Part shown: positions 39,096-48,140 of the stretch, one piece after another
How the letters are laid out: every line of letters begins with the position of its first letter
Position numbering within the stretch: position 1 is the first letter of the stretch
Assembly (NCBI RefSeq): GCF_000712975.1
Contig: NZ_JHQL01000001.1
Coordinates: forward strand, 248,001 to 312,000
DNA length: 64,000 nt
Reading direction: 5' to 3'
From: Vreelandella neptunia
GTDB taxonomy: Bacteria; Pseudomonadota; Gammaproteobacteria; Pseudomonadales; Halomonadaceae
The notes under the pieces: generated by a model
What the model was told of the DNA's origin: nothing
What the model saw: only the letters and a program-made list of their open reading frames with translations
The model's database searches: none
Program-made: the position numbers and the translations under genes

Positions 39096-39854
39096 TTACG
39101 TATTTTCGTCTAGTTCTTCGTCTAGCTCTTCTGCAGCATCTGTGTGTGAGAGCCGCATGCCATGCGGGGGAAGGGGATGGCCATCCATGGTGGCGTTTTC
39201 AGCGTTATATTGCAGGCGACCTTGCAAGAACCACTGAACCGCAATTGGAAAGATGAGGTGCTCACGAGCGTGCACCTTCTCTTTAAGTGTCTCAACGGTG
39301 TCTTCATCAGTGACGTTCAGTTCCGCTTGCAGCACAACGGGGCCACCATCCAGCTCTTCAGTGACAAAATGCACGCTACAGCCATGCTGTTTTACACCGT
39401 CTGCCAGCGCTCGAGCATGAGTATTTAGCCCTTGATAAGCCGGAAGCAAAGACGGGTGGATATTAAGCATTTTGCCTAAAAAACGCTGCACAAAGCGAGG
39501 TGTCAAAATGCGCATAAAACCTGCTAAGACAATTAAGTCAGGCTCATGGCGCTCGATGACTTTGATCAGCGCTCCGTCATAGGCATCGCGGCTGTCATAT
39601 TCGCGGTGAGGTAGCGCAACGGCTTCAATGTCCGCTTCTAAGGCGCGCTTCAAGCCATAGGCATCTGGCTCGTTGGAAATAACAGCAACGATTTCCCCGC
39701 CAAGTTGGTCATGGCTTTGCGCATCAATCAGCGCTTGTAAATTACTGCCACTGCCGGAAATCAATACCACAATACGTCGCGCGGCTGTTGGCTCTGGCGC
39801 CATGTCGTTTATGGTGTCGTTGAACATGCCGTTATCGAAGTCGGTGCTGCTCAT
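39096..39854 (-). CDS. purN: Phosphoribosylglycinamide formyltransferase
   Basis: PurN formylates GAR with 10-formyltetrahydrofolate in purine synthesis. The 252-residue product has [16 protein letters not shown], the catalytic [12 protein letters not shown] and [11 protein letters not shown] segments. It is some 40 residues longer than E. coli PurN, with an N-terminal extension of about 25 residues and an acidic C-terminal tail ending [10 protein letters not shown]. The ATG overlaps the purM stop (ATGA), so translation is coupled. The extensions are not expected to affect catalysis. Confidence 0.95.
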   Translation of the reverse strand: MSSTDFDNGMFNDTINDMAPEPTAARRIVVLISGSGSNLQALIDAQSHDQLGGEIVAVISNEPDAYGLKRALEADIEAVALPHREYDSRDAYDGALIKVIERHEPDLIVLAGFMRILTPRFVQRFLGKMLNIHPSLLPAYQGLNTHARALADGVKQHGCSVHFVTEELDGGPVVLQAELNVTDEDTVETLKEKVHAREHLIFPIAVQWFLQGRLQYNAENATMDGHPLPPHGMRLSHTDAAEELDEELDENT

Positions 39855-40918
39855 GCGCGAAGGTTCTCCAAAACGACGGCTTCCTCCTGGCGCTGAATAA
39901 TTTGACCAATTTGATAAACGGTCTCGCCTTGCTCTTGTAGATGCTCCTTGGCGTTTTCAGCGTGGGCCTGGGGCACCACTACTACCATGCCAATGCCGCA
40001 ATTTAGCACCCGGTGCATCTCCGTTTCACTGACATTGCCTTGGGCTTGTAACCAGTTAAATACTTCTGGGCGCTGCCAAGTTGAAAGGTCAACGTGGGCT
40101 GCAAGGCTATCGGGTAACACTCGAGGAATGTTTTCCAGCAAACCACCACCGGTAATATGGGAGAGCGCGTGAACGGGAATGTCTGTGTTACGCATCATCG
40201 ACAGCAACGACTTCACATAAATACGCGTCGGCGCCATTAACGCGTCGCCAAGTGGCTGCCCATCTACAGCATCATTGAGTGAAGTGTTGCTAACTTCCAG
40301 AATTTTGCGAATCAGCGAGTAGCCATTAGAGTGCGGGCCAGAAGAAGCCAGTCCCAGCAATACATCGCCTTCGGCTACCTTACTGCCATCTAAGATATCG
40401 GCCTTCTCAACAATACCTACGCAGAAGCCGGCCAAATCGTAGTCATTGCCTTCGTACATGCCGGGCATTTCGGCAGTTTCGCCACCTACTAATGCGCAAC
40501 CAGCCAGTTCGCAACCAGCACCAATGCCGGTTACTACATCTGCAGCGATATCCACATCCAGCTTACCCGTGGCATAGTAGTCAAGGAACAGCAGCGGTTC
40601 AGCACCGGCAACGATCAAATCGTTGACACACATAGCGACCAAGTCAATGCCAATGGTGTCATGCTTACCAAGGTCCATGGCAAGACGCAACTTTGTGCCG
40701 ACACCATCCGTGCCGGAGACCAAGACTGGCTGCTTATAACCAGCGGGAAGCTCACACAATGCGCCAAACCCGCCAAGGCCACCCAGGACTTCAGGGCGTG
40801 TCGTGCGTTTGGCAACGTGTTTGATGCGATCAACTAGCGCGTTGCCGGCATCAATATCGACACCTGCGTCTTTATAGCTGAGTGAGGGAGTGGCCTGAGA
40901 AGTGGAGGTATCGGTCAT
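39851..40918 (-). CDS. purM: Phosphoribosylformylglycinamidine cyclo-ligase
   Basis: PurM closes the imidazole ring to give AIR. The 355-residue product begins with [20 protein letters not shown] and has [14 protein letters not shown] and [14 protein letters not shown], the conserved ATP and metal sites. It forms purM-purN, the common gammaproteobacterial pair. The 200-bp divergent space to perM shows no clear PurR palindrome. Confidence 0.97.
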   Translation of the reverse strand: MTDTSTSQATPSLSYKDAGVDIDAGNALVDRIKHVAKRTTRPEVLGGLGGFGALCELPAGYKQPVLVSGTDGVGTKLRLAMDLGKHDTIGIDLVAMCVNDLIVAGAEPLLFLDYYATGKLDVDIAADVVTGIGAGCELAGCALVGGETAEMPGMYEGNDYDLAGFCVGIVEKADILDGSKVAEGDVLLGLASSGPHSNGYSLIRKILEVSNTSLNDAVDGQPLGDALMAPTRIYVKSLLSMMRNTDIPVHALSHITGGGLLENIPRVLPDSLAAHVDLSTWQRPEVFNWLQAQGNVSETEMHRVLNCGIGMVVVVPQAHAENAKEHLQEQGETVYQIGQIIQRQEEAVVLENLRA

Positions 40919-41118
40919 GACAGATCCTGTGAAGCCTATAGCAGTACGGGTAGTGCTGGCGAAATGGCCAGTGCTGGGGCGATAACGGAACGGATTGTAA
41001 CACCCAGAGACGTAAGTCGCATCGATGTGCGGCGTTAACCGATGTTCAATACGCTACTTTTGTTACTATTCAGTACGCTAAGGGCGCTAACCATCTTTCC
41101 AGGAGGGATATAAAGAGC

Positions 41119-42231
41119 ATGCGACATTCATGGTGGGGCGTTGTGTTTTTGGTGGTGTTGGTGGGCTGCCTGTATTTACTCGATGCGGTATTGATGCCAT
41201 TTATCGCTGGTTTAATTTTGGCTTACCTGGCTGACCCGCTTACCAATTATTTTCAGCGCTTAGGCATGAAGCGACCTTGGGCGGTGAGTAGCGTATTTTT
41301 AGTTTTGTTGCTGATTCTTATCTTAAGCCTGCTCGTTTTAATACCGCTGGTTGTTCAGCAGACGAAACAGTTAGGAGAGGCGTTACCGAGTGTCTTTAAT
41401 TGGGTAGAAAACATTTTGGCACCGCAAGTACAAGAGTGGACAGGGTATGATCTAGGGGCAGAGTTAACGAACGTTCGGGAAACATTAGTCGAGAATTGGC
41501 GTGATGCGGGTAGCTATGCGGCTCAGGCGTTAAGTCAAATAGGTCGTTCGGGTATGGCTTTTGTTTCCTGGGTCACTTACGTTGCTTTGATCCCAGTCGT
41601 CACATTTTATTTGTTACTTGATTGGAGCAGGCTGCTTTCAAGTCTTGCTGATTTGGTTCCCCGTCAATGGACAAGTGATGTTTTCCGGTTGGCCCAGCGC
41701 TGCGATGAAGTTCTATCCGCCTTTCTGCGTGGTCAGCTACTGGTTATGCTGTGCTTAGGCATTATTTATGCAGCAGGCTTAACGTTAATGGGTTTGAATT
41801 TTGGCTTGCTGATTGGTGTTGTGTCTGGGCTTGTTAGTATTGTGCCATTCCTGGGTTTCATTGTGGGTTTGGTGGTGGCCCTCATTGTTGCGCTTTTCCA
41901 ATTTGATACGTGGTGGGCTGTGCTGGGGGTGATCGCGGTATTTGGTATCGGTCAAGCGGCAGAAAGTGTCATACTTCAGCCTAAACTGTTAGGCGATAAA
42001 ATCGGTTTGCATCCTGTTGCGGTTATTTTTGCAGTACTGGCGGGGGGGCATCTGTTTGGCCTTACAGGGGTGCTTTTAGCATTGCCTGCCGCAGCGGTCA
42101 TTATGGTGCTTTTAAGGGAAGTTAAAGATCGTTATAAAGGCAGCGCTCTCTATGATGCCGAGCAACGTCCGACAGAACAGCAACATCATAATGATGGACA
42201 GGGTCGTCACGATGAAAGGGAGTCACCATGA
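41119..42231 (+). CDS. perM: AI-2E transporter family (PerM-like) permease
   Basis: The 370-residue protein has about eight membrane helices with a soluble loop between residues 70 and 150, the layout of the AI-2E/PerM family. The helix segment GLVSIVPFLGFIVGLVVALI is a family hallmark. Functions in the family range from autoinducer-2 export to sodium/proton exchange, so the substrate is unknown. The C-terminal tail is hydrophilic and His/Gln/Asp-rich. The stop overlaps the hda start, and a purM-perM-hda order is common in Pseudomonas and relatives. Confidence 0.86.
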   Translation: MRHSWWGVVFLVVLVGCLYLLDAVLMPFIAGLILAYLADPLTNYFQRLGMKRPWAVSSVFLVLLLILILSLLVLIPLVVQQTKQLGEALPSVFNWVENILAPQVQEWTGYDLGAELTNVRETLVENWRDAGSYAAQALSQIGRSGMAFVSWVTYVALIPVVTFYLLLDWSRLLSSLADLVPRQWTSDVFRLAQRCDEVLSAFLRGQLLVMLCLGIIYAAGLTLMGLNFGLLIGVVSGLVSIVPFLGFIVGLVVALIVALFQFDTWWAVLGVIAVFGIGQAAESVILQPKLLGDKIGLHPVAVIFAVLAGGHLFGLTGVLLALPAAAVIMVLLREVKDRYKGSALYDAEQRPTEQQHHNDGQGRHDERESP

Positions 42232-42932
42232 GCCGATTACCGGCACAGCTACCGCTTGGGGTAGGGTTGCGAGACGACGCGACATTTAATAATTACTATG
42301 CCTCACAAGCAAATGCGTCATTAATGGAGTACTTGAGCCGGCAGCTTAAGGCGGATGCTGAACCATTCTTGTATTTATGGGGCGCGCCGGGCAGTGGCCG
42401 AAGCCATCTTTTACAGGCGGCATGTCACGCTGCCTCCGATGCAGACAAGCGAGCGCTCTACCTTCCGCTGTCAGATCTTGGCCACTTTCCACCGCTTATG
42501 CTGGAGGATATAGAGTGTCTGGACCTTGTCGCCATTGATGATCTTGAATATGTGATAGGTCGTAAGCGCTGGGAAGAGGCGCTATTTCACGCCTTTAATC
42601 GGCTGCGCGATGCGGGAAAAGCCTTAGTAATCGCTGCTAATACGTCTCCGCGCCAGTTAGACGTTGCCTTGCCTGATTTGGCGTCACGATTAACGTGGGG
42701 AGTTACGTTTCATCTACATCCACTGGATGATAACGAGCGCTTAGCGGCATTAAAGCTTCGTGCTAACGTTCGGGGAATGCAGTTGCCTGATGACGTAGGG
42801 CGCTACATTATGCATCGTGGGCCACGTGAGCTAGGAGAGTTGTGTCGTGCACTTGAGACGCTTGATCAAGCGTCGCTATCCGCTAAGCGGAAGTTGACTA
42901 TACCTTTCGTCAAGTCGGCGCTTAATTGGTAA
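42228..42932 (+). CDS. hda: DnaA regulatory inactivator Hda
   Basis: Hda, bound to the sliding clamp, stimulates hydrolysis of DnaA-bound ATP after replication initiation. The 234-residue AAA+ protein begins with a clamp-binding motif QLPLGV. It has a Walker A-like GAPGSGRSHLLQA near residue 48 with the Arg-Ser variation usual for Hda, and a Walker B region LVAIDDLEYV. The ATG overlaps the perM stop, so it is translationally coupled to that gene. An intrinsic terminator follows. Confidence 0.93.
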   Translation: MSRLPAQLPLGVGLRDDATFNNYYASQANASLMEYLSRQLKADAEPFLYLWGAPGSGRSHLLQAACHAASDADKRALYLPLSDLGHFPPLMLEDIECLDLVAIDDLEYVIGRKRWEEALFHAFNRLRDAGKALVIAANTSPRQLDVALPDLASRLTWGVTFHLHPLDDNERLAALKLRANVRGMQLPDDVGRYIMHRGPRELGELCRALETLDQASLSAKRKLTIPFVKSALNW

Positions 42933-42943
42933 CACATAATAAG

Positions 42944-42980
42944 CAAAACGCCCCCGCCAGATCACTGGCAGGGGCGTTTT
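42944..42980. terminator. Intrinsic terminator between hda and the phasin gene
   Basis: AAAACGCCCC and GGGGCGTTTT, plus CCAG/CTGG inside, form a long stem around a 4-base loop. T-tracts on both strands suit the convergent genes. Confidence 0.9.
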
Positions 42981-43009
42981 AGTAACAGCAAGTCAATAAC
43001 CGAAACAGG

Positions 43010-43384
43010 TTAAGCTGTTTTGCTCATTTTGCTGGCTGCTGCTTGTGCTTGCTTAACGTTATCTTCAGTCAGTTTTTGACCTTTCTGCAAGAAGTCTTGC
43101 TGAAGAGCGACCACTTTATCCGCATCGCCTTTTACACGCTCAGCCAGTTCTTTAGCCACTTTCTGCTGACCTTCCATATAGCTACGCAGGCCGCTGGCAT
43201 CTTTAACGCTCATCAGCTGACGCATTTGGGCGATGCCGGTATCTACGTAAGATTTGTTGGCATCAAGCTGTGCGTTAAGCATTTTTTCAGAATAGTCGAT
43301 ACTTAGCGTCATATAGGCACGTACAGGTGCCATGAAGAAGTTATCGAACTGCTGAGTCATTTCGTTGGTGTTAAATGTTTGCAT
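43010..43384 (-). CDS. Phasin family protein (PHA granule associated)
   Basis: The 124-residue helical protein begins MQTFNTNEMTQQFDNFFMAPVRAYMTLSI, with amphipathic helices and no membrane segment, and ends in a Lys/Ala-rich tail (VKQAQAAASKMSKTA). This is the phasin_2 pattern: small proteins that coat polyhydroxyalkanoate granules. The start is the ATG at 43384 with AGGAGTG upstream; the frame continues upstream without similarity. No PHA synthase lies nearby. A strong promoter precedes it. Confidence 0.85.
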   Translation of the reverse strand: MQTFNTNEMTQQFDNFFMAPVRAYMTLSIDYSEKMLNAQLDANKSYVDTGIAQMRQLMSVKDASGLRSYMEGQQKVAKELAERVKGDADKVVALQQDFLQKGQKLTEDNVKQAQAAASKMSKTA

Positions 43385-43733
43385 GGTAAACACTCCTGTT
43401 CCATTGCTCACTAATCGGCCCAATGATTGGCGGTGCCGTTAGTGTTGGTTGATCAGCAACGGTTTTGTTAAGCATTCACCGCGGCTGATATCTAGTTATC
43501 TTGCGTTGCAGCATAACAGGGGTTTTTGTGCAGTGCAACATTGCTGAGGATTGGATTTATAAAATATGTAACTGTCGCTGAGGAAGTTAATAATGCGTGT
43601 AGATTTACCTAACGCGTCGATGGCGCTAGGCTTAAGCGTATAGATAACCGTTACCACTAAAATAATCATTATAAAACATTATGTTAGTGATGTGGGTAGC
43701 GTTAGTTTAGGTTGTTTTAAAAGGAGTGCAAGG
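43385..43733. other. Divergent intergenic region between phasin and fumC
   Basis: This 349-bp spacer holds the phasin promoter on the minus strand near its left end and an A/T-rich right half (TAAAATAATCATTATAAAAC) that probably carries the fumC promoter. No small open frame with a good ribosome binding site was found. Confidence 0.5.
43510..43538 (-). promoter_or_regulatory. Phasin gene promoter
   Basis: TTGCAC (43533-43538) is separated by 17 bp from TATGCT (43510-43515), which is preceded by TGT, an extended -10. TGC/GCA motifs (GTTGCAGCA, GTGCAGTGCAACATTGC) cluster here and could be sites for a PhaR-type repressor. Confidence 0.6.
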
Positions 43734-45110
43734 ATGGACACACGTATTGAACGGGACAGCATGGGTGAGCTTGATGTGCCTGTGAATGCACTTTATGGTG
43801 CTCAAACACAGCGGGCTATCAACAACTTTCCTGTTTCGCATACTCCCATGCCATCAGCGTTTATTCATGCTGTCGCGCGTATAAAGCTTGCTGCCGCACG
43901 CAGTAACTATCAGTTGGACTTGCTGGATAAGCCTCGTGCCGATGCGATCATTAAAGCTGCTGGAGAGGTAATTGAGGGTCAGCATGACGCGCACTTTCCG
44001 ATCGATGTCTTTCAGACAGGGTCTGGTACGTCGACTAATATGAACGTTAACGAAGTGCTAGCGACGCTTGCGAGTCGTGAAGGGATCGACGTAACGCCAA
44101 ATGACCACGTTAATATGGGGCAGTCGAGCAACGACGTTATCCCGACGGCCATTCACTTGTCGGCAGCGATAGCTGTTCATGAAAGGCTTCGTCCTGCCTT
44201 AGTGTCGCTGCAGGCGACGATTGACCATAGGGCTAGTGAGTTGGCTCACGTTGTTAAAACAGGTCGTACCCATCTAATGGATGCCATGCCGCTGCGTATG
44301 GATCAAGAGTTAGGAGCGTGGTCGAGCCAAGTGGGGCAGGCTATTGAGCGTTTTGATAGCGCCATGACAAGATTGTGTCGATTAGCGCAAGGCGGTACGG
44401 CGGTAGGCACCGGTATTAATGCGCCTGAAGGGTTTTCCGAGCTAATGGCTCGCGACTTAAGTCAGCAAACCGGGCTGCCCTTTGAGCCTAACGAGAGCTT
44501 TTTTGCCAGTTTGGCCTCCCAGGATGCTGCCGTAGAGTTATCTGGTCAGTTAAAGGGATTTGCATGTGTGGTTATGAAGATCGCTAACGATTTGCGCTGG
44601 ATGAATTCAGGGCCGTTGGCAGGGTTGGGCGAGATTGAACTTGAGGCACTGCAGCCTGGTAGTTCCATTATGCCGGGTAAGGTAAATCCTGTGATTCCTG
44701 AGTCGGCCGCCCAAGCAGCAGCACAAGTCATCGGTCTGGATGCCGCAGTAACGGTTGCTGGGCAGAGTGGTAACTTTCAGCTCAACGTGATGCTGCCGTT
44801 AGTAGCGTCGAATCTTCTTACATCGATTACCTTGATGAGTAACACAGCCACTTTGCTGGCTGAACGTGCTACCGCCACCTTCCGCGTGCGTGATGATAAT
44901 TTACAGGGGCCACTCGCACGGAATCCTATTTTAGTGACTGCTCTTAATAGTGTGATTGGCTATAACGCCGCTGCCGCGGTGGCTAAAAAAGCCTATCAAG
45001 CTGGGCGGCCAATCATCGACGTCGCCGAAGAAGAAACTGATCTGGATCGCGCAACGCTTGAGCGCTTGCTAGACCCTGTTGTGCTTACGAAAGGAGGCAT
45101 ACCGAAGTAG
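43734..45110 (+). CDS. fumC: Class II fumarate hydratase
   Basis: FumC hydrates fumarate to malate without an iron-sulfur cluster, and is resistant to oxidative stress. The 458-residue product has GSGTSTNMNVNEV, GRTHLMDAMPLRMDQE and the mobile loop GSSIMPGKVNPVIPE of the fumarase/aspartase superfamily. The start is the ATG at 43734 with AAAAGGAGTGCAAGG upstream. Aspartase is the main alternative in this family but the N-terminal YGAQTQRAINNF segment favours fumarase. It is a single-gene unit. Confidence 0.95.
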   Translation: MDTRIERDSMGELDVPVNALYGAQTQRAINNFPVSHTPMPSAFIHAVARIKLAAARSNYQLDLLDKPRADAIIKAAGEVIEGQHDAHFPIDVFQTGSGTSTNMNVNEVLATLASREGIDVTPNDHVNMGQSSNDVIPTAIHLSAAIAVHERLRPALVSLQATIDHRASELAHVVKTGRTHLMDAMPLRMDQELGAWSSQVGQAIERFDSAMTRLCRLAQGGTAVGTGINAPEGFSELMARDLSQQTGLPFEPNESFFASLASQDAAVELSGQLKGFACVVMKIANDLRWMNSGPLAGLGEIELEALQPGSSIMPGKVNPVIPESAAQAAAQVIGLDAAVTVAGQSGNFQLNVMLPLVASNLLTSITLMSNTATLLAERATATFRVRDDNLQGPLARNPILVTALNSVIGYNAAAAVAKKAYQAGRPIIDVAEEETDLDRATLERLLDPVVLTKGGIPK

Positions 45111-45112
45111 CC

Positions 45113-45151
45113 TCTGTTGAGTGTTAAAGGGTCTGTTGAGTGTTAAAAGGG
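45113..45151. repeat. 19/20-bp tandem duplication after fumC
   Basis: TCTGTTGAGTGTTAAAGGG is followed head to tail by TCTGTTGAGTGTTAAAAGGG, between the stops of fumC and the convergent EEP gene. Confidence 0.9.
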
Positions 45152-45157
45152 CAGACG

Positions 45158-46228
45158 TTAGGTTTCTTGCTCTTCCGTTTTGCCCTTTTGAATGGTTTCA
45201 CTCGCCTCTTGGCGCTCTGCTGCACTGGCATCAGGTGTGTCGTGCTCATCCTGGCGTGAGGGGCGGTAGCAAAAAGTTGCCAATATAGGAAAGTGATCAG
45301 ACCCAAACGCCCCAAGGCGTTGCATGTTAACGAGAGTGAAATGCTCGCTAACAAATGCGTGGTCAAGGGGCCAGCGAAGAATGGGGTAACTGGCATGAAA
45401 GGTACTGAACATACCGCGTCCACGGCGTGGATCAAGCATGCCTGCTATACGGCAGAAGCGCCGAGTTGTGCGTGACCAGGCAACGTCATTCAGATCTCCT
45501 GCGACAAGAGTGGCTTTTGGGTCTTGATGGATTTCTTTTCCAATCCATAAAAGCTCCGCATCACGCCATAGAGACTTTTCACTTTCACTGGGCGCTGGTG
45601 GCCTTGGATGAACGGCAAATAGACGGATATGCTGGCCGCTTTTCAGTTCTACCTGAGTGTGAATTGAGGGTATGTCGTCTTGTATAAGCCACTTTACCTC
45701 GGTATTTTTCAGCGCTAGCCGTGAATAAAGATGCATGCCATAAAGGTTATCTAGTGGAACCTTAACGCTATGAGGCCATTGCTCGTCTAGTGCTGGATCC
45801 AATTGATCTTGCCACCATTGATCTGACTCTAAAGTGAGAATCATATCGGGCTGATGGTGCGTTATCATCTCCAGGAGTTTTTTTGATTGACGGTTTGGTG
45901 TCAGTACATTGGCGATGAGTAGGGTGATCATCTGGTCTTCAGGCGCGTTATGTGCGGTTTTAACCTGAACTGGCCAGAGCTTTGTCCATGGCAAGATGTA
46001 GCGTAATTGCAGCCCTAACGTAACGAATGAAACAAGTATTGCTGTCACTTGCCACTGTCCTGGTTCTAATACCAATAGGCTCGCCAAGCCGCACGCCAAA
46101 GCGAGCACGGCGATTTGTAGTCGAGGAAATTCAAAACTGCGCACCCACCACCAGCGCATCGGCACGCGAGCGATAAGAGTGGCAAGTAACAGGGAGATGG
46201 CGGTGCATCCTAGCAAAGGCCCAAGCAA
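45158..46228 (-). CDS. Membrane-anchored endonuclease/exonuclease/phosphatase family protein
   Basis: The 356-residue protein has three N-terminal membrane helices (residues about 3-85), then an EEP catalytic domain. The family residues are visible: ANVLTPN, TLESDQWW (metal-binding Glu), FAVHPRPP, VAGDLNDVAWS and GSDHFPILA (catalytic Asp-His). It could act on a phosphodiester or phosphomonoester at the outer face of the membrane; substrate unknown. The start is a TTG at 46228 with GGAGG six bases upstream. The C-terminal tail is charged (QEASETIQKGKTEEQET). Confidence 0.88.
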   Translation of the reverse strand: MLGPLLGCTAISLLLATLIARVPMRWWWVRSFEFPRLQIAVLALACGLASLLVLEPGQWQVTAILVSFVTLGLQLRYILPWTKLWPVQVKTAHNAPEDQMITLLIANVLTPNRQSKKLLEMITHHQPDMILTLESDQWWQDQLDPALDEQWPHSVKVPLDNLYGMHLYSRLALKNTEVKWLIQDDIPSIHTQVELKSGQHIRLFAVHPRPPAPSESEKSLWRDAELLWIGKEIHQDPKATLVAGDLNDVAWSRTTRRFCRIAGMLDPRRGRGMFSTFHASYPILRWPLDHAFVSEHFTLVNMQRLGAFGSDHFPILATFCYRPSRQDEHDTPDASAAERQEASETIQKGKTEEQET

Positions 46229-46383
46229 GGTTTACCTCCTGGTTTAACCGTGAATAGTTATTAATCTACGAAATAGTCGCTAAGCTATGATCAGCTTAGC
46301 GGCAAGAAGAGATATGTGTCGATCTCACTTTGCAATTGAGCAGTGTTAGTTTATTAGCCTCATTTCAAAGTGCTAAAAACTAC

Positions 46384-46411
46384 TTGCAATTCAGCTATGA
46401 AGCCGTAGAAT
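46384..46411 (+). promoter_or_regulatory. Promoter of the tRNA-Val pair
   Basis: TTGCAA (46384-46389) and TAGAAT (46406-46411) are 16 bp apart, 19 bp before the first mature tRNA base. Confidence 0.6.
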
Positions 46412-46429
46412 ACGCATCCGTTGCACAGC

Positions 46430-46506
46430 AGGACCATAGCTCAGTTGGTTAGAGCGCCACGTTGACATCGTGGAGGTCGGCGGTTCAAATCCGCCTGGTC
46501 CTACCA
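46430..46506 (+). tRNA. tRNA-Val(GAC)
   Basis: The 77-nt cloverleaf has acceptor stem AGGACCA/TGGTCCT, anticodon stem-loop CCACG-TTGACAT-CGTGG with anticodon GAC, T-loop GGTTCAAATCC, and an encoded ACCA end. Confidence 0.97.
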
Positions 46507-46556
46507 TTTACGTTATGTGCAACTAGTTACTTATACTTTTTATGTAGCTTACATTT

Positions 46557-46633
46557 AGGACCATAGCTCAGTTGGTTAGAGCGCCACGTTGACATCGTGG
46601 AGGTCGGCGGTTCAAATCCGCCTGGTCCTACCA
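46557..46633 (+). tRNA. tRNA-Val(GAC), second identical copy
   Basis: Identical over all 77 bases to the copy 127 bp upstream. The 50-bp spacer contains no promoter, so the two are probably cut from one precursor. An intrinsic terminator follows. Confidence 0.97.
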
Positions 46634-46646
46634 AATACCTGCACTT

Positions 46647-46679
46647 GAAAGCCCCCTGCATATGCACGGGGCTTTTTTG
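46647..46679. terminator. Terminator after the tRNA pair
   Basis: AAAGCCCC pairs with GGGGCTTT, with TGCA/TGCA inside, followed by T6. It also abuts the stop of the convergent msrC. Confidence 0.9.
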
Positions 46680-47156
46680 TTATTGGTTGATAAAGAAGGG
46701 TAGGTCAGTTTGGCGAATAAACGTAGCCACAAGTGCTTCAATGCCTGACTGATCTTCTTGGCTAAAGCGTGCGTGCTGGGGGCTATCTAAGTCGAGCACT
46801 CCCCATAGGTGGCCGTCGATCACGATGGGAACAACGAGTTCTGAGCGTGAATCCGCATCGCAGGCGATATGATCAGCAATGGCGTGAACGTCATCAACGC
46901 GTTGAGTCGCCTGCAGGCGTGCCGCAGCTCCGCAAACACCTTTGTTGAAGGGGATTGGGTGGCAGGCGGGTTTACCCTGAAATGGGCCAAGGCTGAGTTG
47001 GTTGGGCTGGCGTTGGAGATAAACCCCCACCCAATTTAGCTCTTCTAATGTGTGATAAATAAAAGCGCAGGTTTGAGCGCTATTGGTTAGCCAGTCTCGG
47101 GTGTCTAGTAAGGCTTCAAGCTGCCGATTGAGCAGCGCATAATCAACACTATGCAT
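46680..47156 (-). CDS. msrC: Free methionine-(R)-sulfoxide reductase (GAF domain)
   Basis: MsrC reduces free methionine-R-sulfoxide, not protein-bound residues. The 158-residue GAF protein has cysteines at 65, 75 and 99, spaced 10 and 24 apart, the same spacing as the three catalytic-site cysteines of the E. coli enzyme. SELVVPIVIDGHLWGVLDLDS near the C-terminus is typical. The start is the ATG at 47156 with AAGGA six bases upstream; an ATG two codons earlier abuts that sequence. It precedes metNIQ in orientation only; being next to methionine import is functionally suggestive. Confidence 0.93.
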   Translation of the reverse strand: MHSVDYALLNRQLEALLDTRDWLTNSAQTCAFIYHTLEELNWVGVYLQRQPNQLSLGPFQGKPACHPIPFNKGVCGAAARLQATQRVDDVHAIADHIACDADSRSELVVPIVIDGHLWGVLDLDSPQHARFSQEDQSGIEALVATFIRQTDLPFFINQ

Positions 47157-47234
47157 ACGCATTCCTTATGGGATTAAACGCATCATGCCAGCCCTAGGGC
47201 TGGCATGATTAAATTGCTAGAAAAGCGGTGCTGT

Positions 47235-48026
47235 TTATTCGATCCAGCCGGGAACTGCCGCACCCTTAAACAGTTCTTCTGCTTTTTCGATGACTTCATC
47301 GCGCTGGTAAGCATCAACAAGTTGACGGATTTCTTCGCGCTCTTCATCGCCGCCACGCACCGCGATTAGATTGACATAAGGGGACTCAGGCCCCTCCTTG
47401 ATTAACGCGTCATCTAGGCTCAAGCCAGCCGGTTGAGCGAACGTATTATTAATGAACGCCATGTCCACATCGGGTAGCACACGGGGTAGCTGTGCTGCTT
47501 CAATTTCGCGGAAGCGGAAGTTACGCGGATTTTCAGCGATGTCAATGGGGGTGGCTTCCAGGTTGCTCGGATCATTTAGTGTGATCAGACCCTGGTTATG
47601 CATCAGAATGAGTGCACGTCCTTCATTAGACGGATCGTTAGGCAGTGCGATTTGAGCGCCATCGGGCAGCTCTTCAATGCTGTCGTACTTCTCAGAATAA
47701 GCGCCGATCGGGTAAACAAAGGTGTAGCCCGCAATGGCAAGATCATATCCACGGTCATTGACCATGGCCTGTAGGTACGGTTCGTGCTGGTATGCGTTAG
47801 CGTCTAAACTGCCGTCAGCGAGCGCAGCGTTAGGCGTCACGTAGTCAGTAAACTCAATGATTTCGACGTTTAGGTCGAACTCTTCTTTGGCAATCCGAGC
47901 AGCCACTTCCATAACTTCGGTTTCGGGGCCTGCTACGGTGCCCATTTTGATGGTGCGTGTTTCTGCGTTAGCAACATTAACCGCTAGTGCTAAAGCAGTT
48001 AGGCCGCCGATGAGTAGTTTTTGCAT
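47235..48026 (-). CDS. metQ: Methionine ABC transporter substrate-binding protein
   Basis: The 263-residue protein of the NlpA/MetQ family begins with a signal peptide ending NVANA before ETRTIKMGTVAGPETEVM. The family motifs VEIIEFTDYVTPNAALADGSLDANAYQHEPYL (in parts: TDYVTPN, DANAYQHEPYL) and IALPNDPSNEGRALI are clear. Unlike E. coli MetQ it has no lipobox cysteine, so it appears to be a soluble periplasmic protein. The start is the ATG at 48026 with CAGGAGCGAC upstream; the frame extends upstream without a signal sequence. It is the last gene of metN-metI-metQ. Confidence 0.94.
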   Translation of the reverse strand: MQKLLIGGLTALALAVNVANAETRTIKMGTVAGPETEVMEVAARIAKEEFDLNVEIIEFTDYVTPNAALADGSLDANAYQHEPYLQAMVNDRGYDLAIAGYTFVYPIGAYSEKYDSIEELPDGAQIALPNDPSNEGRALILMHNQGLITLNDPSNLEATPIDIAENPRNFRFREIEAAQLPRVLPDVDMAFINNTFAQPAGLSLDDALIKEGPESPYVNLIAVRGGDEEREEIRQLVDAYQRDEVIEKAEELFKGAAVPGWIE

Positions 48027-48140
48027 AGTGTCGCTCCTGTCGCGCAGTAAAGGTTGTATGTGATTATGGAGTAATAAAGAATAAAATTCTAATGCGTTTT
48101 GGTTATATTCGTCTATGCCGATAAAAGGCACAGGCTATTA

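Noticed and set aside
46430..46679. Integration site (att) at the tRNA-Val genes
   Set aside because: No integrase, no repeated tRNA 3' fragment beyond the second full gene, and normal genes on both sides.
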